The position numbers and the translations under genes are program-made. The notes under the pieces are model-generated. The model did not search any database and was not told the origin of the DNA. It saw only the letters and a list, made by a program, of their open reading frames with translations. From Ptychodera flava (lineage: Eukaryota > Hemichordata > Enteropneusta > Ptychoderidae), in assembly GCF_041260155.1 (NCBI RefSeq), contig NC_091931.1, forward strand, positions 33,493,541 through 33,557,540: 64,000 bases of DNA. The letters are read 5' to 3'. Within the stretch, counting starts at the first letter, position 1. The number at the start of each line of letters is the position of its first letter. Positions 22,317-33,924 of this stretch are shown here, one piece after another.

Positions 22317-24215
22317 GTTATATATATACGTATAGGCCTATATATATTATATTTTACATTTTACATATATTTGTATTTTGAATAGTCATTCTATGTTTTA
22401 ATGAAATTGTTGACATGTCAGTTGTAAGATAGGAATTTCAAAGTGTCAATCTTAAAGTTTGAATACAGTACATTGAATGAGCTGTATTTTGAATGAGCTG
22501 TGAATGTATTTCATACTTTCAATGCTTAACCAGATGTCCTGAACTGTTGTACAGAAATGGATGTCAATCATTAATATCAGAGAGGAAAAAGCAGTGAATC
22601 AAAAACTTTGATGGGTGTTAAGACTTGCCAGCCATCCAATTAAATCGCCTGAGGAGCCATCGAGAGCTTTTTTTAGCCAAATCTGATGTGTACAGTGTCT
22701 GAGAGGACCTTTTCTTGTAACATTGAAACCATAAAGGCACAGCTAATGATGACAAAAACTGCCTTTTTAACTGTTATTTTGGTCATAAAAAAGCATCTTT
22801 CTACAGAAAACCTGAGACACAAAGGAAAATAGTTGCATCAATGAGAAGGAAAGATATCTTGTCATTTTTCTCTTTCTAAAATAAGTCACTGTATATATTG
22901 TGAAATATTTGTGCATGTTGCTTTCTCATACTGAATTCTCATAGAGAGAACAGAAAATATCAGGAATTTGTCATGCTTTTCATATGAAATGCAGATTTCA
23001 TAATGGTACACTTTCACTTAGCAAACATCTAGATATCTCTGATTTATTAAAGTATGGCGCCCGAAGGGCGCGCCGAAAAATATGAAACATCCTTATATCT
23101 CTGATTGCCTTAAGCTTGTATATTAAAGTCATGCACCTGAAGGGCATGCTGAAAAATGCCTGATATATTAAAGTAATAAGCTTGAAGAGCACGCTGAAAA
23201 ATATTGAACATACAGATATCTCTGATGTATGTATGATGCTTGATATGTTAAAGTTGGGCGTGCTGAAAAATATGACTGATTATTAAAGTTGCGAGCCGAA
23301 AAATACAACTGAATGATGAAATTTGTGGCTGACGTCGACACTAGCATTTTAGGCAATGATGAGCCTGTGTCAAAATTCAAAAACACACTGACCCCCCCCC
23401 CCCTTATTGGGCATTTCAAAAACATGGATGACCCCCTCCCCCATGAATCCACCGCCCCCAAGGCTGAAGAAACTGACCAGTCCCTTATCATCAGTTGCCC
23501 CAAGATGGTTGAAAAATGTGAAGTAAACAACATTAAATACAAAATAACTACAAGATATGGAAATAAAGCTCACCCTATAACCAGTATCGAACCAAATAAT
23601 GGATGGATGTGGTCAAAACTTTGTTTCTAGGCCTACTAAGCTTATATTCAGATATTGGTTTATCCAGAGATTGCCAAAAATTTTGTAAAAATAGCAGAGA
23701 AAACGAACAAGACAAAGAAAACAAAAAATTAAAGTAGACTTTAAATTGACATTTGGTTGAAAGATGCTAGGTATCTTTATCGCTCAGGGTTTTTGGACGA
23801 TGACAAATTATTTTCTTGCGACACGATTGGAACTAATTTGAAATTAGTAATTGGATCTTCATATTTTTCAAATAAGAGAATAGAGAGTAGATGTTTCTCA
23901 AGCTTGATAAGGCAAGTATAACAATTTGTTATCAGGAAATATTGAAAAATTACTCAGTAATGATAATCAAATTGTGCCATGTTTTTATAAATTTGTACCA
24001 TTTTTTAATCTTTAGTGTTTTTTTATCCTTTTCTATTATTTTTATATCATTTCATAACTGCACTAAATGCTTCAGTACATTTCAAAAAAAAAACCCCTGA
24101 GAAGCTCCTTTCTTGCTCTCCACATCTTGAGCAATCCCCTTGTAGCTTTCAAATGCTTTGAGTGGCCCCTTTGATTCCTCGGACCGACCCCCGACCGTAA
24201 ATAATAACGGCTCCC
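21839..24215. mobile_element. Harbinger-like element (GGGCGCCGTC ends), interrupted by a second element
   Basis: The left end is GGGCGCCGTCTTTATTTATG and the inverted right end is CCGTAAATAATAACGGCTCCC. TTA lies immediately outside both ends (21836-21838 and 24216-24218), the 3-bp TWA duplication typical of PIF/Harbinger. The same termini bound a short relative at 41530-41797. Near the left end the sequence alternates AACTCC..GAAATTT phrases with C/G tracts. Without the nested insertion it is about 950 bp. No transposase was found. Confidence 0.7.
22061..23484. mobile_element. 1.4-kb Harbinger-like element, copy 1, nested
   Basis: It starts GGGACTGGTCAGTTTATTCG and ends GAAACTGACCAGTCCC, flanked by TTA at 22058-22060 and 23485-23487. 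Next to each end lie G/C tracts and CAAATTT(C/T)GAAAA phrases. It contains a long (TA)n run (about 22238-22315) and, near 23040-23310, diverged ~60-bp repeats with the phrase TTAAAGT..GAAGGGC..GCTGAAAAATA. Copy 2 lies inverted at 27237-28640. ORFs within it come from these repeats. Confidence 0.85.
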
Positions 24216-26027
24216 TTAGCGGTACGTAGGCCTGATGAGAAGGAAACTTCTTTGGTGTAAACAAGTTACATACAACATTTTTTTAATGTGGTGTTCATTT
24301 TCCAGAGGATGATGCTATAAACAAAAAAATTATCGCTTGCAATAGTGTCCACTGACATTCAATAACTGCCATTCCTGCAAATATTGATGAGACTTCAGAA
24401 AAACAATCCCCTATTCCAATGGACTGAGATACATATGCCTCACACTCCTTGGTGAATTTCTGTCTTACGCGCAACCCGGTTCGTGTGGGAGAGAAATTCA
24501 TCAATATTTCAGTTTCATAAAGCTAATTTGGGTGTGGGATTCTAGTTGGGGTGGATCAAGTTGAGATCTGAGAGGGTTCATCCGGGCGTTTTGGTTGTTT
24601 TTAAGTTTTTGGGAGGGTCGGTACATTTCAAAAGGTTGCCTTTAAATATCCAGCCAAGGATGGCAGAAAAAAATGCAAGAGACAGAAATAGAAAACAATA
24701 TTGCTGCGACAGGTACTTTCTGTTGTTACTTTTCATTTCGGTGCGCCATCCGGACACCCCTTTTTCAGAACATTGCAACTCTGCACTAGATCTTAACACA
24801 CATATATTCAGCCCATAAGCTTACTTCAACTGTTGTTTAACATGTACCTAGTTTTTTAATTTGTCATTTTCAGTAGTATTATTTGTTTGTTATGATTCTG
24901 CTACTGTTTCTCTTCTTACTCTTTAGGCCTACAACATGTCGGAAATTCTATTCGACATAGCCTGCGCTCCAGTCCATTGTTGTTCTTTATACAATTAAGT
25001 GTCAGGCTTAACATGACCTTTGTGTCTACAAACGTTTTTGTTTTGCATTATGGGGTCCCTGCACCAGCCTAAGAAGTTGAATATGTTTCCCAAACTCCTC
25101 TTTTTCAATTTCAAAATAAAATTTTACGTTTGCAATGGCATTACACAAGGGTTAAACAAGGGCAGAAGCATTTTCCTGCAAATAGACCCACTTAAATGTG
25201 ATATGCTGATTTTTGTCTTTGAAAGCATGTCACAGCTAGCAGGATACACCCGTTAGTTTCTGCATTCCAAATGAATAGCTATACCCTAAATCTGAGCTGA
25301 TGTATCGCTGATATTTTTGAACGAGAGAAAACTCAAGCACTTCTGTAAGAGGGGAGCGTAGACAGCGCCCTCGTGCGACGGATCTTTTGGTAGATCTGTA
25401 GCATGTACAACAGAAGCTGCATTTACATTTCTTTGCATCAACAGAGGGATACTAAACTCCACATAACAATGTCCAAATGCAACAAGGTAATGCTGAGAAG
25501 TAATTGTTTCTAATGTAATTCTCGGTCTTCATGAAAACTGCACGTTTAAAACATTCCGAAATGACCACCAAATTACTCCCCTAATACTTTGTAATATTCA
25601 AAATTTTCCGTGTTTGGCGGGTTGGGTGGGGTAAAAAGGGGTTGCAAATACAATTCTTCGTGTTGTGTTTCCTCCGAGCACCTGATTGTCCCTAGTAACA
25701 ACGCGCTCTGGCTAGAATATTGTCCTAACACCATGCTGAAAAAATAGACTCCTAGCATAGTAAGTCTCCTTTATTTTTAAAAGTTATCATTGTGACATTT
25801 CAGAGGAAAACGAGACCCACTATTGCATTGAATAACAAAATTTAAAAGTATAAAGTGAAATTTCTGCAATAACATTCGTTCCATGGAAGTTTCAAACGCG
25901 AACAAGGACGTCTTCGAATTCCAAGACGTGACAAACGCGTTCCGTGTCGGATCGAAAAGAATTAGAATATTTGCCATAGCATCATTTTGCTGCTTGCTTC
26001 TGTGATCACCGTTCGAATTTTAGCATC
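24216..26027. other. Intergenic stretch without supported gene
   Basis: I see only short unconnected ORFs on both strands and no recognised repeat. From about 25860 the sequence gains CG dinucleotides, which fits a promoter or 5' untranslated region for the gene at 26028. Confidence 0.5.
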
Positions 26028-26576
26028 ATGGCTTTGCAATATCTGATATTTGCGCAAATGGTTCCCGAAAAGGCTGGCGAAGATAGGCGTGTTGAGTGTC
26101 CGGTAGAGCAACCGTGTACCAGTACAGGAATCCGCGGTACGCACGGTTTATATGCTGTACATCATGAAAGAATGGCCGCACGGCACAACCACAGTGACTC
26201 GGATTCAGAGGACGGCGCGGTTTGCGAGACTCCAACAACCACGGACTCGGGCGTTTCAGTGGACGTCGAGAAGAGGAAAAGGGTCAAGTGCAAGGGCAGG
26301 GGCAAGGGGAAGAGCAAAGGAAAATGTAAAGGGAAGTGTAAAGTTAAGAAGTCGGCGATCGGTAAAGTCACTGAGGAAGAGGAAAGAAGGAAGACGAAGT
26401 CCACCGATGAAGAAGGCAGTGATGGAAAGACAGAGAATGGGTGTTTATTGTGGCCTCTCCTTCTTGGTTCTCACCTTTCCAGCATCAAGAGATGGTTTCT
26501 TAGGAAACTAAGACGTAACGTCAAAATCGGTCCAAATGATGACTTCCGTACGACGCAGACTGTTTCGTATACCTGA
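26028..26576 (+). CDS. Intronless hypothetical protein, 182 aa, basic low-complexity tract
   Basis: The single open frame starts ATG GCT TTG. Residues 56-62 are acidic-serine (SDSDSED). Residues about 81-108 are strongly basic and Gly/Cys/Lys-rich (KCKGRGKGKSKGKCKGK), and a second charged patch (EEEERRKTK) follows. The C-terminal third contains a hydrophobic WPLLLGSHL and then basic SIKRWFLRKLRRNVK. No signal peptide is evident. A poly(A) hexamer lies 232 nt after the stop. I do not recognise the family. The basic tract could bind nucleic acid or direct nuclear import, but that is speculation. Methionines at codons 11 and 49 are alternative starts. It could also be a retained pseudogene or retrocopy. 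Confidence 0.5.
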   Translation: MALQYLIFAQMVPEKAGEDRRVECPVEQPCTSTGIRGTHGLYAVHHERMAARHNHSDSDSEDGAVCETPTTTDSGVSVDVEKRKRVKCKGRGKGKSKGKCKGKCKVKKSAIGKVTEEEERRKTKSTDEEGSDGKTENGCLLWPLLLGSHLSSIKRWFLRKLRRNVKIGPNDDFRTTQTVSYT

Positions 26577-26807
26577 ACACTACTGTTGCCGATCGAGAAA
26601 ACTGAAAACAGTCTAATGCCAGACTAGTACCCAAAACGGACGAAACTGTTGGCTTCACGTTCAAGTTGAAATGAAGTTCAGAGAGACAAGCTTTTGTCTG
26701 TTTGCGTTTTCGGTTGCCGAAATGACTTTCATAGAGAAAAGTATTGAGTTTGATTTTAATTGATATATTGTATAAGTTATAACCATTATTTAAAGTTCCT
26801 TGTTCTT

Positions 26808-26813
26808 AATAAA
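26808..26813 (+). terminator. Candidate poly(A) signal for the 26028 gene
   Basis: AATAAA follows an AT-rich stretch 232 nt after the stop codon. The spacing is normal for an animal 3' untranslated region. Confidence 0.45.
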
Positions 26814-26875
26814 TATTTCTTTTAATGTGACATTTCTACTGGAGTATATTAGGGTTTGCGAGTTCGATGTGTGAG

Positions 26876-26877
<2 letters not shown>

Positions 26878-26916
<39 letters not shown>
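26878..26916. repeat. (TG)n microsatellite
   Basis: An uninterrupted GT dinucleotide run. The open frame through it (alternating Cys and Val) is spurious. Confidence 0.95.
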
Positions 26917-26917
<1 letters not shown>

Positions 26918-27236
26918 TGTCTTTATTACCCCAAAACTGTAGTTATACACTCCGGCGTCTATCAGAAATGTCAATCCTGCAACAATCTGGCTAAGCAAAG
27001 CCAATTCGCTGACCCAGGCTGCTCTTCTTTCCTCTACATATTTTGTTCAGAAAGAAAAGTAAAGTAGAGGAGTATGAACTCCGACAGGACTGAGATGGGT
27101 ATGAATACATATCCTTTAAGCTCGCAAGTCAATAGCGTTAGAGAAGCCTGCGCTTTATGTAATTCTAATATTCCTGTGTGATAGAATTCCTCACCAATTT
27201 TGAATATTTGATGATCCTGATTTTTGTCAAAAGTAA

Positions 27237-28640
<1,404 letters not shown>

Positions 28641-28732
28641 TAATAGACTCACATTACTTAAGGATATAAACCCGTCAAAATGCTTACTCTTATTATCTCC
28701 TGCCTGATGGAATTACTTTTATGTTCAGAATG

Positions 28733-28979
28733 ATGGAGTATGTGAACAGTCGTGAAGCGTCTCCAACATCAGCTCAAGAACAGGTCTTCGCGGGTCCCAA
28801 CTAACTGCTTCCAACCTTTACCAAAGGATGCAGGGACCCAGACACCAGCAGACTGGTCTTCATTGGAGCTGCAAGAATCATCGAATCCTCATCTTCGAAT
28901 TCGACCGAGCCAAGTCAGGCATGTGAAAACAACTCGAATTCGCAATAACTACTCAACAAGGAGACGTTTGCCAAGGTGA
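28733..28979 (+). other. Exon-like block related to 31222-31366
   Basis: It follows a plausible acceptor (TTTTATGTTCAG) and contains TCTCCAACATCAG and GGGACCCAGACAC, in the same order as the block at 31222. One frame reads TNCFQPLPKDAGTQTPADWS, which parallels CPNCHTLFKNRGTQTQMDWS in the other block. The upstream part is out of frame relative to that block. The open frame closes at 28979 and no protein family is recognised. It may be a coding exon of an unknown duplicated gene or a decayed copy. Confidence 0.3.
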
Positions 28980-29213
28980 TAGGTGAGTTTTCGTTTATAA
29001 CGTTGTCCTATCGGAACGTTGGATCCCTTACCATAAGAATCTCAGAAAAAGAAAATCAAAACTTGCCGTCGATGAACATTATAATTAAAGGTACAGTATT
29101 TGCACGTTACTTTTTCGAGTAATTATGTGAAATCAATAGACATAACCTTGTAATTGTAGCTTTTATAGGACAGTGCTGTTGCAGAATATTTACTATTTTA
29201 TACCCTTGTTTAT

Positions 29214-29406
29214 AGGAACGCATTTCAAAGCCATACCAGATTTGTCAGCTTTACGAAATTTCTTTGAACAGGCCGAAAAATATTTGTTGTCCAGTAGGAC
29301 CAGCGTTCAATCTGCAGTCTCAGAAGGAGATGCGTGTTCTTCAACCTGGTTCGTGATTGGACGCTGTCTGACGGAAGTCCATACTCATTTTGATCCTGAT
29401 GTCTGA
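29214..29406 (+). other. Possible downstream exon, unknown product
   Basis: After an acceptor-like TTGTTTATAG an open frame reads GTHFKAIPDLSALRNFFEQA and continues to a stop at 29406. The composition looks protein-like, with few rare residues and no repeats. I could not join it in frame to the block at 28733 without meeting a stop. Confidence 0.25.
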
Positions 29407-29471
29407 TAGGATACTAGTCTCATTCCTAGTTTGGAAGGAGACAAGAATGTGACACAGATGTTTCAACATGA

Positions 29472-29510
29472 CTGAACACTATAACACAGTGACTGTGTTA
29501 TAGTGTTCAG
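29472..29510. repeat. Perfect 18-bp hairpin with 3-nt loop
   Basis: CTGAACACTATAACACAG is followed by TGA and its exact reverse complement. Outside, TTCAACATGA and CCGTGTTGAA extend the pairing imperfectly. It is probably a tiny MITE remnant, or a transcribed hairpin if the locus is expressed. Confidence 0.8.
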
Positions 29511-30821
29511 CCGTGTTGAAAACATCCTCAAGTTTTATGTATTATTTTCGACTATTTGAAACGTTATCTATATAGTGCACGGTGTTCAGTCTGCTTTGTG
29601 TATGATTGTTTGAGATTTTATGGCTCATGTTGGGCCTGATATTAAAGTAATCAGTTGACCAGCTGATTTAGATAAATTGAAAAACTCGTCGTTTATACCT
29701 TCATGAAGCATTTTAAACGATATCAAAATTTGGAAGGGGGTGAAGGCTTCGTAACTGCTCGTCCCTTGATGTTACTCTTGCCAAACTTCCAACCAAGAAA
29801 GACACCTGCGGGCCCTCTTTACACCACAAAGCCCCTAACCACCCTCTCCCACTTCATATGTTTCCCGTTACCCTTCTTCGACAAATCCCCAACTTCCGCT
29901 CGAAAAGAAAACCAAAGAATACTTTAACGTGAGGGGTTGTATCTGTCGCCCTTGATGTAGAGTAGTGCACTTTTGAAGATGGCGATTGCAGCGACCATAA
30001 CTGCCGGCAGTTCGACATTTTATGATTTCAGTTAAATGTTAGTCAAACAAAAACAACAACTAAAGAAAGAATTAATAAGTAAACAAACAAACGAACAAAT
30101 GGTATATAATTAATAAATAAATAAATTAATAGTAGGCTGTATTTGTACGGGGACCGTGATCAACTGTAATTCGAGTCATCCATGGATGCGGTTGCTATGT
30201 CATTTTTCCAAACACCGAAGTTTGGGTATTTGGATTTCAGTTTAAAGTTATTCGAAACGACCTTCATAGATAGAAAAACTTAGCCCAACAAAGCAAGCGA
30301 GGACATGGACTGATAGGCAGACTTTGGCTACAGAGTATCATTGCGGAATCGAGGGTACGGTAGTTCTATGTATATGTTGAGCACCATTTCCACGGCAGAT
30401 CATTTCTGCCGACCTATAAAGAGCACACACAGCCGTTTGCAAAGAGCAACTTTTACGGTTGGGTAAAACGTGTTTCCTAAATCTTGATTTAAAATATCCT
30501 GTCGCCTATGGTTTGAAAATTTCGCGGCTGCGAAAATACCCTATACACTTGCCGATAGAGGGCGCATGTCTGTCTGTTTCACATCGTTCCACAACTGTGG
30601 TGAGACTTTCGACCAATTGGCGTCACGGAACGAAAGAACTCAAAGTCAAGAATGACCGATGAATATGAACATCATTGCGATGGAAAAAAAGTAATTGAAA
30701 ACGTACAGTTTATGTTAAAAGCAAAAAAGTGACTGGAACGACCCACGTTTAGAAGTACGCTCTATATCACGTGTTTTCGTGAAACTCTCGGATCCTCATA
30801 ATCCTTCAGATTCGTCTCACC

Positions 30822-31010
30822 ATGATAGGTCTTGTAATAAGTGTGTCCGTACTGATCAGTCTGTTGTTCAGAAGGAAGTGTACAATAGAGCATGGAGTCG
30901 GACAGGACGTAGATAGGTTTGTGCTCTTCAGAACAATATCTATATTGCTTTGGTCTATTTGTCCATATCGTAGGGCAAGGATGTATCAAAAGGTTAAAAT
31001 GGCTTTGTAG
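30822..31010 (+). other. Small open frame, unknown
   Basis: A 62-codon frame begins MIGLVISVSVLISLLFRRK, a hydrophobic stretch followed by basic residues, as in a signal anchor. It lies about 210 bp upstream of the block at 31222. The overlapping minus-strand frame (30762-30989) looks equally protein-like, so neither strand is secured. Confidence 0.15.
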
Positions 31011-31221
31011 GTACGATAGTCCTCATTGTGATACACAGTATGTCTTCGCAGTTTTTTTATCTTGAATGACAAATTGTCAGTGCCTTTATTTGTTTGGAAT
31101 TTTCAAGTGATAACATTTAATGATATTAACCAATTAAAGTGTTTATGATTTCATTAATTTTGTGTTGAGTGCCGATTTTACTAATTTTGTGTTAAAATGG
31201 AATTTCTCTTTTCATTTGCAG

Positions 31222-31366
31222 CATGGAGAATGAGAACTGTTGTGAAGTACGGGTATCTCCAACATCAGTCAAAGAAGCGGACTTTGTGTGCCCAAACTGC
31301 CATACACTTTTTAAAAACAGAGGGACCCAGACACAAATGGACTGGTCTCTAGGCACGTCAGGATAA
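31222..31366 (+). other. Exon-like block, CPNC/GTQT motif, related to 28733-28979
   Basis: After the acceptor TTTTCATTTGCAG, an open frame beginning about MENENCCEVRVSPTSVKEAD runs to a TGA or TAA around 31366. It contains VCPNC and RGTQTQMDW. GTQTnnDWS is conserved in the paralogous block despite nucleotide divergence, which hints at coding constraint. No family is recognised. Confidence 0.3.
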
Positions 31367-31779
31367 TGAACACAAACCGGAGAACTCATTATTTGGCAAT
31401 ATGTAAATGTGAGACTGAAGGGAAGTTCCAAATCAGAATTCAATAAAAACAGAAATTCAGAAACTAGGATGATAAGTCAGTAAATTTTATTCATATGTCC
31501 AATATACCAAACTGATATCTGTATGGAATTACTCTCCACTTGCAAGACAAATCCTCACAGCATTCCACACTTCTTCATTGACAGTAGATGTAAAACAGGA
31601 TATAAAAGAAAAGAGACCTAGCGGCTGATATAGCTCTGCTGTGTTTATGTAGAGAGTAACTATTTTTGGCACATGTTGATGAAGAAGGTGGAAATCTTTG
31701 ATAGCTCAATGCAATGGCCAGAAAAAAGTGGCTAAAATAAGCTGCAAAAATACACAATTTCATCATACTTTGAATATAT

Positions 31780-32925
31780 CACATCGGATCATCCCTAAGA
31801 ACATGTCAACCAAAGCTATCCGATGAGTAGTTTTTTGAGAATGAAATTTTCTGACCAAAAATGGCAACATTGCCCCAAAAATACAAAATTACAGATTTCA
31901 TCAGAAATTCAATATATATTACTTAGCTCATCTGTAGAAACCTGTATACCAAATTTCAAAGCTATCAGAACAGTACTTTTTGAGAAACACACTTTTTGAC
32001 CAAAAATGGCAAAAATTGCCCCAAAATTACAAAATTACTGATTTCATCATAATTTCACTAAATATCATTAAGGTGATCTGTAGAAACCTGTATACCAAAT
32101 TGCAAAGCTATCAGATGAGTAGTTTTGGAAATACACATTTTTTGACCAAAAATGGAAAAAATTAACCCAAAATTACAAAATTGCAGATTTCGTCATTATT
32201 TCAATAAATACATCAAATTTCAAATCTATCAGATGAGCAGTTTTGGAAATACACATTTTTTGACCAAAAATGGCAAAAATTGCCCCAAAAATACAAATTA
32301 CAGATTTCATCAGAAATTCAATATATATTACTAAGTTCATCTATAGAAACCTGTATACCAAATTTCAAAACTATCAGACCAGTACTTTTTGAAAAAAAAC
32401 ATTTTTGACCAAAAATGGCAAAAATTGTCTTAAAAATGCAAATTTGCATATTTCTGCACAATTTGAACAAATCTGAAATAGATCATCCCTAGGGACATAT
32501 GTACCAAATATCAAAGCTATCTGACTTGCAGTTTTGAAGAAGATTTTTAAAGATTTTTTTACCAAAAATGACAAAAATTGCCTTAAAAATACAAATATGC
32601 AAATTTCACCACGATTTGAACAAATCTGACTGTAGTCACCCTAAGTAAACTGCATATTAAATTTAAAAGCAATCGGACTAGCGGTTTCAGAGAAGAAGAT
32701 TTTTTTACCAAAAACAGCAGAAAATGCCCCAAAAATACAAATATGCAAATATCACCACAATTTGAACAAACTTAAGTGAGGTCACCCCAAGTGAACTGCA
32801 TATAAAATTTCAAAGCAATTGGACTTGCGGTTTCAGAGGAGAAGGCAATTGTTGACGGACGACGGACGACGACGGAAAATCAACCTATTTGATAAGCTCC
32901 GCGTCGCTGACAGCGGAGCTAAAAA
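31780..32925 (+). repeat. Satellite array 1, period about 145 bp, ending in an AGCTC hairpin
   Basis: The phrase TTTTTGACCAAAAATGGCAA, followed by AAATTGCC, recurs near 31857, 31997, 32142, 32262, 32406, 32560 and 32708. Between occurrences come CTGTATACCAAATTTCAAAG and AGCTATCAGA-type phrases. The last unit runs into a GACGGACGACGGACGACG run and then AAGCTCCGCGTCG..CAGCGGAGCTAAAAA, a hairpin. The order is the mirror image of the array at 58668. Frames within it are spurious. Confidence 0.85.
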
Positions 32926-33798
32926 CTTGAATGTTTGCGCTCTCTCTCTCTCTCACAAACACACACCGCACACACAAAGTTACTGCTGATGAAGCAGCCC
33001 CTCTTGGTAATATGGCTGATTTCAAGTGATTGAAGAGTTCTGTCATTAATATGTAAAAATACATTATGTCTGAAAATTATGAGTACACCAAATATAACAA
33101 ACATGGTTCTTGGAAGTAGTTATGATCAATGTTATGAAGGAACCCATAAGATAACATGTCAAGAGCTCAAATGACAAGCTGCAGCGACCAATCACAGGTG
33201 TGAAACAGACAAAAATCCTCTGTTACTCTACTGTTGGCAGTGGCTGATGTAATACACTATGATACGCATTGTAACACATCCGTGGTGCGGTAAGTGCCTA
33301 TCAGGGTTTATGGTTTGATGTAGAAAGAGAGAATGTACATGATAGTGGATGAAATTCAAATGTTCTATTCAGGCATGAACTCTGAAAGCAAACTATCCTG
33401 AATGGTTGAATTGCCCACATGATGCTTATTACCGGTACTGACATGCAGCCATATTGGCTTGTGTTGCAAAACCACATACTCTGAGCCATTTTGTATCACA
33501 ACAAAACTGAAGTGAAGTTTAATAGCAGACAAGTTCTGTCTACCTGATTTGAAAGATTTGTGGTTCAAATGTGATAAATATGGCTGCTCAAAGGTTATTA
33601 AATAGACACATGTTTGGATATACAGATGGACCTATATTTTGGGTCAACTAAGACTGTGTGCATACTTAAAATGACAGACTAAGAAAACATTTTCTGTAGA
33701 ATGAAAACTTGTACAAAAACACAGGCAATGCTCCAGCAAGAGGTTTTTATGGATGTTTTCAGCGTATTTCATCCAGGAATCATCAATGCTGTCAAAAT

Positions 33799-33804
33799 TT
33801 TATT
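33799..33804 (-). terminator. Candidate poly(A) signal for NUP54
   Basis: AATAAA on the minus strand, about 120 nt after the NUP54 stop. No transcript evidence supports it. Confidence 0.4.
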
Positions 33805-33924
33805 TGCCGAATATTCTGTCAGTTTCATGTAGGTATTTACATTCTGGTAAGCAAGACGATTCTTTACACTCTACACAGAAAGGAAACAAATGATGAAGTT
33901 TGAAGCAGTAATGTACACTTCTAA

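Noticed and set aside
31780..32925. Regular repeats considered as a CRISPR-like array
   Set aside because: The units are diverged along their whole length with no unique spacers, and the context is an animal genome. It is a satellite.
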